The notes beneath the pieces were generated by a model, which worked only from the letters and a program-made list of their open reading frames with translations, searched no databases and was not told the DNA's origin. This document shows, piece after piece, positions 1 through 6,969 of a DNA stretch of 7,991 bases. The stretch comes from Planctomycetaceae bacterium (GTDB lineage: Bacteria; Planctomycetota; Planctomycetia; Pirellulales; UBA1268), in NCBI GenBank assembly GCA_947464585.1, contig CANHYS010000072.1, positions 1 through 7,991 on the forward strand. The letters are read 5' to 3'. A program made the translations under genes and the position numbers. The stretch's first letter is position 1; every line of letters begins with the position of its first letter.

Positions 1-1286
1 GCGCGGATGTCGTCGAGCGACGGCTCGGCCGCGGTGCCCCAGAGATCCTTGCCGTCGCAGCCGAAGCCGAAGCTGCCGACCTCCAGGCCGCGGAGCGACT
101 TCTGGAAGGCCTCCTTGAACGTGCGGCCGATCGCCATCGTCTCGCCGACGCTCTTCATCTGCGTGGTGAGCCTGCTGTCGGCCTCGGGAAATTTCTCGAA
201 GGCGAACCGCGGCACCTTCACGACGACATAGTCGATCGAGGGCTCGAAGCAGGCCTTCGTCCGCCGCGTGATGTCGTTGGGCAGCTCGTGGAGCCGCCAG
301 CCCACCGCCAGCTTCGCGGCGATCTTCGCGATCGGAAAGCCGGTGGCCTTGCTTGCCAGCGCGCTTGACCGGCTGACCCGCGGATTCATCTCGATCACGA
401 TCATGCGGCCGTTCTCGGGATGCACGGCAAACTGGATGTTCGAGCCACCCGTCTCGACGCCGATCGCCCGGATCACGGCGAAGCTGGCGTCTCGCATCCG
501 CTGATACTGCCGGTCGGTGAGCGTCAATGCCGGGGCGACCGTGATCGAGTCGCCGGTGTGCACGCCGCAGGGGTCGAAGTTTTCGATGGAGCAGATCACG
601 ACGGCGTTGTCGTCCGCGTCACGCATCACCTCCATCTCGTATTCCTTCCAGCCGAGGATCGACTCCTCGACGAGCACTTCGCCGATCGGCGAGAGATCGA
701 GGCCTCGCTGCACCTTCTGGTCGAACTCCTCGCGGTTGAACGCGATTCCGGAGCCCGATCCGCCGAGCGTGAAGCTGGGGCGAATCACGGCGGGCAGGCC
801 GATCTCGGAGAGCACCTCGCGGGCCTCTGGCAAACTCTTCACGATCCGACCGCGGCAGGTCTCGAGGCCGATCTTCCGCATCGTCTCCTTGAAGATCTCG
901 CGGTCTTCGCCACGGCGGATCGCCTCGGCCCGGGCGCCGATCATCTCGACGCCATGTTTGGCGAGCACGCCGTGGCGTTCCAACTCCAGAGCGAGATTGA
1001 GAGCCGTCTGGCCGCCGAGCGTGGGGAGCACGGCGTCGGGCTTCTCCGCCTCGATCACTTTTTCGAGCATCTGCCAGGTGAGCGGCTCGATGTAGGTGCG
1101 GTCGGCCGTGCCCGGATCGGTCATGATCGTGGCCGGGTTTGAATTCACCAGCACGACGCGGTAGCCGTCCTCGCGGAGCGCCTTGCAGGCCTGGGTGCCG
1201 GAATAATCGAATTCGCAGGCCTGCCCGATGACGATGGGCCCGGAACCGATCAGCAGAATCGTATGGAGATCGTCGCGGCGGGGCAT
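1..1286 (-). CDS. carB: Carbamoyl-phosphate synthase large subunit, N-terminal part (runs off left edge)
   Basis: CarB makes carbamoyl phosphate from bicarbonate, ATP and ammonia delivered by CarA, feeding pyrimidine and arginine synthesis in the cytoplasm. The visible 428 codons cover the carboxyphosphate (first ATP-grasp) domain, about residues 1-400, and the start of the oligomerisation domain; the family is about 1,070 residues. The N-terminus reads [20 protein letters not shown], then [10 protein letters not shown] and [10 protein letters not shown]. Residues matching E. coli CarB at the same numbering include R129, R169 (IRPSFT), E215 (GWKEYEMEV), H243 (HTGDS), Q285, E299, N301 and R303 ([15 protein letters not shown]). 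The start at 1286 gives the family's usual N-terminus. The Shine-Dalgarno is weak: only AGG, 7 bases upstream. The gene is divergent from ahpD. There is no stop codon in the window because the gene continues left of base 1. The identification is essentially certain. Confidence 0.97.
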   Translation of the reverse strand, partial: MPRRDDLHTILLIGSGPIVIGQACEFDYSGTQACKALREDGYRVVLVNSNPATIMTDPGTADRTYIEPLTWQMLEKVIEAEKPDAVLPTLGGQTALNLALELERHGVLAKHGVEMIGARAEAIRRGEDREIFKETMRKIGLETCRGRIVKSLPEAREVLSEIGLPAVIRPSFTLGGSGSGIAFNREEFDQKVQRGLDLSPIGEVLVEESILGWKEYEMEVMRDADDNAVVICSIENFDPCGVHTGDSITVAPALTLTDRQYQRMRDASFAVIRAIGVETGGSNIQFAVHPENGRMIVIEMNPRVSRSSALASKATGFPIAKIAAKLAVGWRLHELPNDITRRTKACFEPSIDYVVVKVPRFAFEKFPEADSRLTTQMKSVGETMAIGRTFKEAFQKSLRGLEVGSFGFGCDGKDLWGTAAEPSLDDIR

Positions 1287-1318
1287 GGAAAAACCTGAGG
1301 TGCGCGCAAAACTGCCAC

Positions 1319-1348
1319 AGGGTAGCATTTCGACCGCCCCGGCTTCAA
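1319..1348 (-). promoter_or_regulatory. Candidate sigma-70-like promoter for carB
   Basis: Reading the minus strand, TTGAAG (1348-1343) resembles a -35 box and TACCCT (1324-1319) resembles a -10 box, with an 18-base spacer. The -10 keeps the T, A and final T of the consensus. Transcription would start about 25 bases before the carB start codon. Both boxes are imperfect and the housekeeping promoter consensus of this organism is unknown, so this is only a candidate. Confidence 0.25.
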
Positions 1349-1405
1349 CGAACAGCTACAATCCTCGCAGTCCGTATCATTTCCCACCTGCCGTCCGCGG
1401 CCCAC

Positions 1406-1410
1406 GGGAG
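1406..1410 (+). promoter_or_regulatory. ahpD: Ribosome binding site that fixes the ahpD start
   Basis: GGGAG lies 9 bases before the ATG at 1420. It supports that start over the in-frame ATG at 1228, which would place the first 59 bases inside carB on the opposite strand and add 64 residues with no AhpD character. Confidence 0.65.
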
Positions 1411-1419
1411 CCTTTCGCC

Positions 1420-1959
1420 ATGTCCATCGCCACCCCCTCGATCGACGCCCTCCGTGACACGCTCTCCGATGAACTGAAGGACATCCGGCTCAATCTTTCG
1501 AGCGTCCTCGTCGGCGAAAACCTCCAGCCGCTGCAGAGTCTGGGCGTGGCCCTGGCAGCGGCCGCCTTCGTGCGGTGCCGGCCGCTCGCCCAGGCGATCG
1601 AGGCAGATCTGCGGGCTGCCGACGCGGCCGCAGCAGCCCCGGTGATCTCCGATGCAGCCGCCGCCGCCGGCCTGATGGCGATGAACACCGTCTACTACCG
1701 CTTCCGCCACATGCTGGGCAAGGAGAGCTACGAGGCCCGTTCCCCGCGGCTGCGGATGAGCCGCATGGCCCAGCCGGCAACCTCCAAGGCCGACTTCGAA
1801 CTGATGAGCCTGGGCTGCGCGGCACTCGCCGGCTGCGAACTGTGCATCAAAAACCACGAGGCGAGCCTCGTCCATCTGGGCGTGAGCGAGGAGGCCTGCC
1901 ACGACGCCGTCCGCATCGCCGCCGTGATCAACGCCGTCGCCTGCGGCCTGCCCGTCTGA
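1420..1959 (+). CDS. ahpD: Alkylhydroperoxidase AhpD
   Basis: AhpD is a small, all-helical peroxidase/thiol-disulfide protein. In Mycobacterium it reduces peroxides and regenerates the peroxiredoxin AhpC, using electrons from lipoylated dihydrolipoamide succinyltransferase. This protein is 179 residues, against 177 in M. tuberculosis AhpD, and aligns along its length: N-terminal LSDELKDIRLNLSSV, central MAMNTVYYRFRHML, then LRMSRMAQP and KADFELMS. The catalytic set is present with exact family spacing: E127, C139, C142 and H146 (ELMSLGCAALAGCELCIKNH), matching E118, C130, C133 and H137. The residue between the cysteines that is His132 in M. tuberculosis is Leu141 here. An Ala-rich helix spans residues 65-85. 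The C-terminus is slightly shorter than in Mycobacterium. No ahpC is adjacent. The stop is 27 bases before the adaptor start, which suggests one transcript with the pump. The start at 1420 is backed by GGGAG at 1406-1410. A member of the wider carboxymuconolactone decarboxylase family with another substrate is the main alternative. Confidence 0.9.
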   Translation: MSIATPSIDALRDTLSDELKDIRLNLSSVLVGENLQPLQSLGVALAAAAFVRCRPLAQAIEADLRAADAAAAAPVISDAAAAAGLMAMNTVYYRFRHMLGKESYEARSPRLRMSRMAQPATSKADFELMSLGCAALAGCELCIKNHEASLVHLGVSEEACHDAVRIAAVINAVACGLPV

Positions 1960-1986
1960 CGCGAAAGCCCCCGCCGGGAGACACGC

Positions 1987-3453
1987 ATGATGCTGCGATG
2001 GATGAAAACCGTGGGCATCCTGGCGGTCGTCGGCGGCGGAGTCGTGGCAGCGGTCTTCTTCGGACTGATTCCAGGCTGGAAACGCCCGGCTGAGCCGACC
2101 GCCTCGGCTCCCCCAGCAGCCCCCCACGCGGCCAGGCATCACGATACGATCGCAGTGACGGTGACCGCCACCGTGCCGCGAACGGTCGAGCGACGCGTTC
2201 GCACCGTGGGCACGTTGCATGGGTTCGAGGAGATCGAGATCAGCCCCCAGGTCGATGGCAACGTGCGCCGGGTGGCCCGCGACGTCGGCGATCTGGTGTC
2301 GCCCGGTGACCTGCTGCTGGAGATCGATGCCGCGGATTTCCAGCTCGCGGTCCAAGAGAACGCCCGCGCGCTCGAACTCGAACTCGCGCGCCTCGGACTG
2401 AACAAGGTTCCCGACGCGTCGTTCTCCCCCGAAACGCTGCCGAGCGTCGAGCGGGCCAGACTCGTAGAACGGAATGCCGCGGATACGTTCGATCGCTACA
2501 AGGCCCTGACCGCCCGGGGCGTCATGACCAAGGACGACTACGAAAAAGCGGAGCTGAACCTGCAGACGGCGAGGCTCGACACGAAGCAGAGACTCCTCGA
2601 GGCGGAGCAGACGCTCGCCTCGGTGCGGCATCGGCAGGCCGTGCTGGAGACGGCGGGCAAGCGGCTGCGTGACACGCGCATCCTCGCCCCCGCCATCACG
2701 GTGCGAACGCCCCCCGTTCTGGAGCCGGCGGCCGGCTCGGCCGCTCGCGTGGTTCCCGCCGCCACAGACGCCGACCCCGCTCTGGCCTACACGGTCGCCG
2801 AACGGTTCGTGTCGGAGGGGGAGATCGTCCGTGCCGCGCCGCCCACGAAGCTCTTCCGGCTGGTCGTAGACAGCGTCCTCAAGCTGAAGGCCGCCGTGCC
2901 GGAGCGGTATGCGTCGCAGGTGCGGCCCGGCCAGGAAGTGGATCTCGCGGTCGAGAGCCTGCCCGGGCGAACCATCGGCGGACGCGTCGCCCGCGTCAAT
3001 CCGACCGTCGACACGGCCAATCGCACGTTCGAAGTCGAGGTCTGGGTGCCCAACCGGGAACGCCTGCTCAAGTCTGGCTCGTTCGCGACGGCTTCGATTC
3101 TGCTCGGCGCCGACGCCGGTGCCGTGACGGTGCCCGAGGAGGCGATCGTCCGCTACGCAGGCGTCACGAAACTCTTCACCGTCGTGGACGACAAGGCGGT
3201 CGTCGTTCCGGTCGAACTCGGATCACGGCTCGACATTTCGGGACCGGCCGGGGCGGTCCATCGCTGGGTGGAGGTGTCTGGTTCGCTCGCCGTCGGTGTT
3301 CCCGTCGTGACGTCCGGCCATTCCCAGCTCAGCGACGGCGCGTCCGTGCGGGTCCGCGACGTTCCCCGCAGCGCGACGGCCGTTCCTCCCAAGGGCGTGG
3401 TGCCGGAGGCAGGGCAGCCAGACCACGCTCCGGCTGCGGAGAGCGCCCGATGA
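1987..3453 (+). CDS. RND efflux periplasmic adaptor (membrane fusion protein, HlyD/AcrA-like)
   Basis: This protein should link the inner-membrane RND transporter encoded next to it with an outer-membrane channel. It has 488 residues, long for the family. In order: a hydrophobic anchor at about residues 8-28 behind R4 and K7, with no lipobox Cys; a Pro/Ala-rich linker (32-50); a first lipoyl half-motif (about 82-114: ISPQVDGNVRRVARDVGDLV); a coiled-coil hairpin of charged heptad-like helices (about 115-228); a second lipoyl half (AERFVSEGEIV, about 271-281); a beta-barrel domain (about 295-374: VPERYASQVRPGQEVDL, VNPTVDTANRTFEV); a membrane-proximal domain (375-455); and a Pro/Ala-rich tail (460-488). 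About 30 extra residues (236-267) interrupt the second lipoyl half. GGGAG at 1976-1980 sits 6 bases before ATG 1987; the next codon is also ATG (1990) and could serve. The gene ends in an ATGA overlap with the pump gene, so translational coupling is likely. Substrate cannot be read from the sequence. Confidence 0.92.
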   Translation: MMLRWMKTVGILAVVGGGVVAAVFFGLIPGWKRPAEPTASAPPAAPHAARHHDTIAVTVTATVPRTVERRVRTVGTLHGFEEIEISPQVDGNVRRVARDVGDLVSPGDLLLEIDAADFQLAVQENARALELELARLGLNKVPDASFSPETLPSVERARLVERNAADTFDRYKALTARGVMTKDDYEKAELNLQTARLDTKQRLLEAEQTLASVRHRQAVLETAGKRLRDTRILAPAITVRTPPVLEPAAGSAARVVPAATDADPALAYTVAERFVSEGEIVRAAPPTKLFRLVVDSVLKLKAAVPERYASQVRPGQEVDLAVESLPGRTIGGRVARVNPTVDTANRTFEVEVWVPNRERLLKSGSFATASILLGADAGAVTVPEEAIVRYAGVTKLFTVVDDKAVVVPVELGSRLDISGPAGAVHRWVEVSGSLAVGVPVVTSGHSQLSDGASVRVRDVPRSATAVPPKGVVPEAGQPDHAPAAESAR

Positions 3454-6400
3454 AGATCTGGGATCTGTGCATCGCGCGGCCGATCTTCACGGCGATGCTC
3501 GTCTCGGCGCCGATCGTGCTCGGGCTGGCAAGCTACCCGCGGCTGGGTGTCGAACTGTTTCCGAACGTCGACCTGCCGCTCGTCACGGTCACGACGACGC
3601 TCCGCGGAGCCAGCGTCGAGGAGATGGAGACGGGCGTGACCAAGCCGATCGAGGAGATCGTCAACACGGTGTCGGGCATCGAACAGCTGCGATCCACGAC
3701 CAAGGAGGGCATCTCGCAGCTGACGATCGAATTCGAACTCGAGAAAAATGGCGCGGTGGCGGCCCAGGAGGTCGATGCCAAGGTGCGGACGATCCTGAGC
3801 CAGTTGCCCGAGGGCACCGATGCCCCGATCATCGACAAGTTCGCCCTCGATGCCGCGCCGGTCCTGACGGTGGCGGTCTCGGGACGTCGCGACGCGAGGG
3901 AAATCACCGAGATCGCCCGCCGCCGGATCAAGGAAGACCTCGAATCCCTGCCCGGTGTCGGCGCCGTGATTCTGGTCGGCGGCCGGCAGCGGGCGATCCA
4001 GATCTCAATCGACACCGACCGACTGCAGAAGTACGAGCAGCTCACGATCGAGGACGTGCGACAGGCCCTCGTCCGCGAAAACCAGGAGCAGCCCGGCGGC
4101 CGGATCGAGCAGGGCCCGCGAGAAGTCGTGCTCCGCACGATGGGCCGGGTCCGTGAGCCGGCCGACTTCGCCGAACTGATCGTCGCCAACCGGCATGGTC
4201 AGCCGATCCGCATCAAGGACATCGGAACGGTCAGTGATTCATTCGAGGAGCCTCGGGGCTTGAGCCGTCTGTGGACGGCCGATCCTGACAAGTCACCGGA
4301 TGCGGCCCGCACCGGGCGGCCGGGCGACCTGGCCGTGAGCCTGATCGTGCAGAAGCAGTCGGGCACCAACACCGTCGCCGTGGTCGAGCGTGTCAAACAC
4401 CGGCTGGAGGAGATCCGGAACATCCTGCCCGAAGACATCGACGTGCAGATCATCCGCGACCAGTCGCGGTTCATCGAGAACTCGATCCACGAGGTCCAGA
4501 CCCACCTGCTCCTGGCCGCCGTCCTCGTCAGCCTGACGATCCTGCTCTTCATGCGTGACTGGCGGACGACGCTCATCGCCACGCTCTCCATCCCGACATC
4601 GATGATCGCCACCTTCGCGTTCATGGACGCGATGGGCTTCACACTCAACAACATCACCATGCTGGGGCTGATCCTCGCGATCGGCATCGTGGTCGACGAC
4701 GCCGTGGTCGTCCACGAAAACATCTTCCGGCACATGGAGGAATATGGGCTGGGGGCCCGCGAGGCCGCCGCGAGCGCTACTCAGGAGATCGCGCTGGCGG
4801 TCGTCGCCACGACCTTCTCGCTGCTGGTCATCTTCATCCCGGTGGTCTTCATGGGCGGGCGGGTCGGCCGCTTCTTCAGCAGCTTCGGCTACGTGGTGGC
4901 GTTCTCGATCCTGATGAGCATGTTCATCTCGTTCACGATGACACCCATGCTCTGCTCCCGGTTCCTCAAGGCCGAGGACGCCGCCCACTCGAGCAAGTCG
5001 GGCTTTGTCTGGCGGGCGGTCGAGGGCTTCTACATGCTCTGCCTGCGGTTTTCGCTGCGGCACCGCTGGCTCGTCGTGCTGGTGACCGTCGGCGTGCTCG
5101 CCTCGACGCCCTCCCTGATGCGCATCGTCGGCAAGGATTTCGTGCCGCGCGACGACACCAGCGAGTTCGAGGTGGCGGTGACATTGCCGGAGGGTTGCTC
5201 GCTCGAACGGGCCGACGAGGTGCTCACGGAGGTCGAGTCGCGGCTCCGGGACCTGCGAGGAGTTCGGAAGACCCTCATCACCATCGGCGACACGACCGGC
5301 AGGACCGTGCGAGGCCAGGGCGAGGTCACGCGGGCGTCGATCTACTGTCGCCTGAGCGACCTCCGCGAACGCGAGTTCAGCCAGTTCGACGTGATGGCCG
5401 ACGCCCGGCGGATCCTGCTCGACTATCCCGACCTGCGGGCCGCGGTGCAGGACGTCGCCGCGTTCTCCGGCGCCGGCTTCCGGCAGGTGATGGTCGACCT
5501 GAACCTGCGCGGCCCCGACATGGAGCGGTTGCAGGACTATTCGGAGAAGATCTGTGCATGGATGAAGGCTGAGGGACACTTTGTCGACGTCGACACGAGC
5601 CTCTCGTTCCGCAAGCCCGAGGTGCGGATCGTGCCGAATCGCGAGCGGGCGAGTGAGCTGGGGGTGTCGATCCAGGCGATCTCATCGACGACCAACGTGC
5701 TCGTCGGGGGCGATCCGGTCAGCAAATACAAGGAGGCGGACCAACAGTACGACGTGTGGCTCCGCGCCGACCGCTCGTTCCGCGACGACTCCGCGCAGAT
5801 CGCCCGGCTGACGGTGCCCTCGAGCAAGCCTGGGGTGGGCGTCGTCGAACTCGGGAGCGTCGCAGCCTTCGAGGATGCCCAGGGACCGAGCACCATCGAA
5901 CGTTTTTCGCGGCAGCGGCAGGTCGTCGTCTCCGCCAACCTCGAGGGCAAGGCCCTGGGAGAGGCCGTCTCCGAACTGGGAGAATACGTCAACACGCTGG
6001 ATCTGCCGGCGGATTACCGCTGGGAGTTCATCGGGCAGGCCAAAAGCCTCAAGGAAACCAACGCAAACTTCCTCATCGCGTTTGGCCTCGCATTCCTGTT
6101 CATGTACATGATCCTCGCGGCCCAGTTCGAGAGCTTCGTGCACCCGATCACGATCCTGCTGGCACTGCCGCTGACGATCCCCTTCGCGATCCTGTCGCTG
6201 ATCCTGTTGCGGACGAACCTCGACATCTACGCGATGTTCGGCCTCTTCATGCTCTTCGGCATCGTCAAGAAGAACGGCATCCTGCAGGTCGACTACACGA
6301 ACGTGCTCCGCGAGAGGGGCGTGCCGCGGGACCAGGCGATCCTCGACGCCAACGCCGTACGACTGCGGCCGATCCTGATGACGACGGTCATGCTCGTGGC

Positions 6401-6668
6401 GGCGATGATCCCCATGGCGATGGGCGAGGGGCCGGGCGCAGCCTCGCGGGCCGGCATGGCCAAGGTGATCCTTGGCGGCCAGCTGTTGTCGCTGCTGCTG
6501 ACCCTCCTGCTGACCCCTGTGGCCTACTCGCTCTGGGATGACCTGACGGTGGCAATGCAACGTCTTCCCGCATGGCTCGGCCGGGGCGGCTCACGCGGCG
6601 ATCAGGGCACGGGCGAACCGGATCCGACCGCTGGTCCGCCGAGTTCCCGCAGATACTCCAGCGTGTAG
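3450..6668 (+). CDS. RND-family efflux transporter permease (AcrB/MdtB-like, HAE-1 type)
   Basis: This is a proton-driven inner-membrane pump, probably trimeric, that would export compounds through the adaptor encoded just upstream. It has 1,072 residues, slightly longer than AcrB (1,049). The duplicated RND plan is clear: TM1 (about 11-29), a large periplasmic loop (30-350), TM2-6 (352-500), TM7 (540-556), a second loop (557-870), and TM8-12 (873-1028). The proton-relay residues are present: D416 and D417 in TM4 (GIVVDDAVVVHENI), K941 in TM10 (FGIVKKNGIL), and R971 and T978 in TM11 (RLRPILMTT). The paired Asp and this Lys fit the drug/hydrophobe exporters (HAE-1) rather than metal pumps. An insertion at about 275-293 lies in the first periplasmic loop. 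GGAGAG at 3438-3443 precedes the start, which overlaps the adaptor stop. Residues past about 1035 form a Gly/Pro/Ser-rich tail that overlaps the opposing DUF971 gene. Specific substrate unknown. Confidence 0.95.
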   Translation: MKIWDLCIARPIFTAMLVSAPIVLGLASYPRLGVELFPNVDLPLVTVTTTLRGASVEEMETGVTKPIEEIVNTVSGIEQLRSTTKEGISQLTIEFELEKNGAVAAQEVDAKVRTILSQLPEGTDAPIIDKFALDAAPVLTVAVSGRRDAREITEIARRRIKEDLESLPGVGAVILVGGRQRAIQISIDTDRLQKYEQLTIEDVRQALVRENQEQPGGRIEQGPREVVLRTMGRVREPADFAELIVANRHGQPIRIKDIGTVSDSFEEPRGLSRLWTADPDKSPDAARTGRPGDLAVSLIVQKQSGTNTVAVVERVKHRLEEIRNILPEDIDVQIIRDQSRFIENSIHEVQTHLLLAAVLVSLTILLFMRDWRTTLIATLSIPTSMIATFAFMDAMGFTLNNITMLGLILAIGIVVDDAVVVHENIFRHMEEYGLGAREAAASATQEIALAVVATTFSLLVIFIPVVFMGGRVGRFFSSFGYVVAFSILMSMFISFTMTPMLCSRFLKAEDAAHSSKSGFVWRAVEGFYMLCLRFSLRHRWLVVLVTVGVLASTPSLMRIVGKDFVPRDDTSEFEVAVTLPEGCSLERADEVLTEVESRLRDLRGVRKTLITIGDTTGRTVRGQGEVTRASIYCRLSDLREREFSQFDVMADARRILLDYPDLRAAVQDVAAFSGAGFRQVMVDLNLRGPDMERLQDYSEKICAWMKAEGHFVDVDTSLSFRKPEVRIVPNRERASELGVSIQAISSTTNVLVGGDPVSKYKEADQQYDVWLRADRSFRDDSAQIARLTVPSSKPGVGVVELGSVAAFEDAQGPSTIERFSRQRQVVVSANLEGKALGEAVSELGEYVNTLDLPADYRWEFIGQAKSLKETNANFLIAFGLAFLFMYMILAAQFESFVHPITILLALPLTIPFAILSLILLRTNLDIYAMFGLFMLFGIVKKNGILQVDYTNVLRERGVPRDQAILDANAVRLRPILMTTVMLVAAMIPMAMGEGPGAASRAGMAKVILGGQLLSLLLTLLLTPVAYSLWDDLTVAMQRLPAWLGRGGSRGDQGTGEPDPTAGPPSSRRYSSV

Positions 6669-6943
6669 ATGCCGCTGGAGTGGCCGTCGGAGAATTCGAT
6701 CGAGTAGGCGTATTGGCCCACGGGCTTCATCCCCGCGATCGCCAGAGGCGCCACTTCTTCCGCCCTGAGCACGGGGAGCAGCGCCGGCACAGCCGGCTGC
6801 ACCCGCTGCTCACGGCAGGTCGCGCACGGGCATGCGTCCCGCAGGAGCCGCGGCGAGTAGCTGCCCGTCGCACCGTCGCTCCACACGATCTCGATGCCGC
6901 TGTGGCCGATGCGTCGAATGGATTGTGGAACGGGCTGCGTCAT
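6602..6943 (-). CDS. DUF971 (GBBH-like N-terminal domain) protein
   Basis: This small soluble protein has 113 residues and consists almost entirely of one DUF971 domain. That domain also occurs at the N-terminus of gamma-butyrobetaine hydroxylase and at the C-terminus of some ApbC/HCF101-type iron-sulfur carriers. Hallmarks are IVWSDG (19-24), LLRDACPCATC (33-43, with C38, C40 and C43) and the second-half motif YAYSIEFSDGHSSGIYTLEYLREL (78-101). The three cysteines could bind a metal or cluster; that is inference. Stand-alone DUF971 proteins have no firmly established function that I can state. AAGAAGG at 6950-6956 on the minus strand is 6 bases from the ATG. The start is 26 bases after the ligase stop, so the two are probably co-transcribed. 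Its last 67 bases overlap the pump gene tail-to-tail. The domain assignment is firm; the role is unknown. Confidence 0.88.
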   Translation of the reverse strand: MTQPVPQSIRRIGHSGIEIVWSDGATGSYSPRLLRDACPCATCREQRVQPAVPALLPVLRAEEVAPLAIAGMKPVGQYAYSIEFSDGHSSGIYTLEYLRELGGPAVGSGSPVP

Positions 6944-6949
6944 GTTGAA

Positions 6950-6968
6950 CCTTCTTTTCGGCCTTCTT
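6950..6968 (-). promoter_or_regulatory. Doubled Shine-Dalgarno-like motif before the DUF971 gene
   Basis: On the minus strand AAGAAGG occurs twice with a 12-base period, at 6962-6968 and 6950-6956, in the short gap after the ligase gene. The copy nearer the DUF971 start is 6 bases from its ATG, a normal spacing, and is probably the working site. The other may be chance in a purine-rich stretch. Confidence 0.4.
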
Positions 6969-6969
6969 C

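Larger units (their letters stand above)
1287..1419. promoter_or_regulatory. Divergent intergenic region between carB and ahpD
   Basis: This 133-bp gap is the longest non-coding stretch in the window and separates two divergently transcribed genes, so it should contain the promoters of both carB and the ahpD-pump unit. It is visibly more AT-rich in its middle than the flanking genes. On the plus strand a TACAAT hexamer at 1357-1362 resembles a -10 box for ahpD, but no good -35 lies at normal spacing. I see no clear inverted repeat for an operator, no riboswitch and no obvious leader peptide. The promoter function is inferred from gene orientation. Confidence 0.5.

Noticed and set aside
420..1142. 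Plus-strand open frames opposite carB, the longest of 240 codons.
   Set aside because: The minus strand encodes CarB with catalytic residues at the same numbering as the E. coli enzyme. The plus-strand products are shadows without recognisable features.
1228..1419. Upstream in-frame extension of ahpD beginning at the ATG at 1228.
   Set aside because: It would run over the carB start region and the intergenic promoter region, adds 64 residues unrelated to AhpD, and the ATG at 1420 has its own GGGAG site.
1960..1986. Possible terminator between ahpD and the adaptor.
   Set aside because: The 27 bases contain the adaptor ribosome binding site and no stable hairpin followed by a T-run.
1345..2631. 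A 428-codon open frame on the minus strand opposite ahpD and the adaptor.
   Set aside because: It is antisense to two genes with clear family motifs, its translation is rich in His, Gly, Arg and Asp with no recognisable domain, and long antisense frames are expected in GC-rich DNA.
4293..5579. A 428-codon minus-strand open frame inside the RND pump gene.
   Set aside because: Its translation is a His/Asp/Arg/Glu-rich shadow of membrane-protein codons, with no domain and no ribosome binding site of note. The sense-strand pump is unmistakable.
5682..6560. A 292-codon minus-strand open frame inside the pump gene, very rich in Gln, His, Arg and Asp.
   Set aside because: The composition is what the reverse complement of Leu, Ile, Met and Val codons gives. 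It has no family motif and sits directly opposite conserved pump helices.
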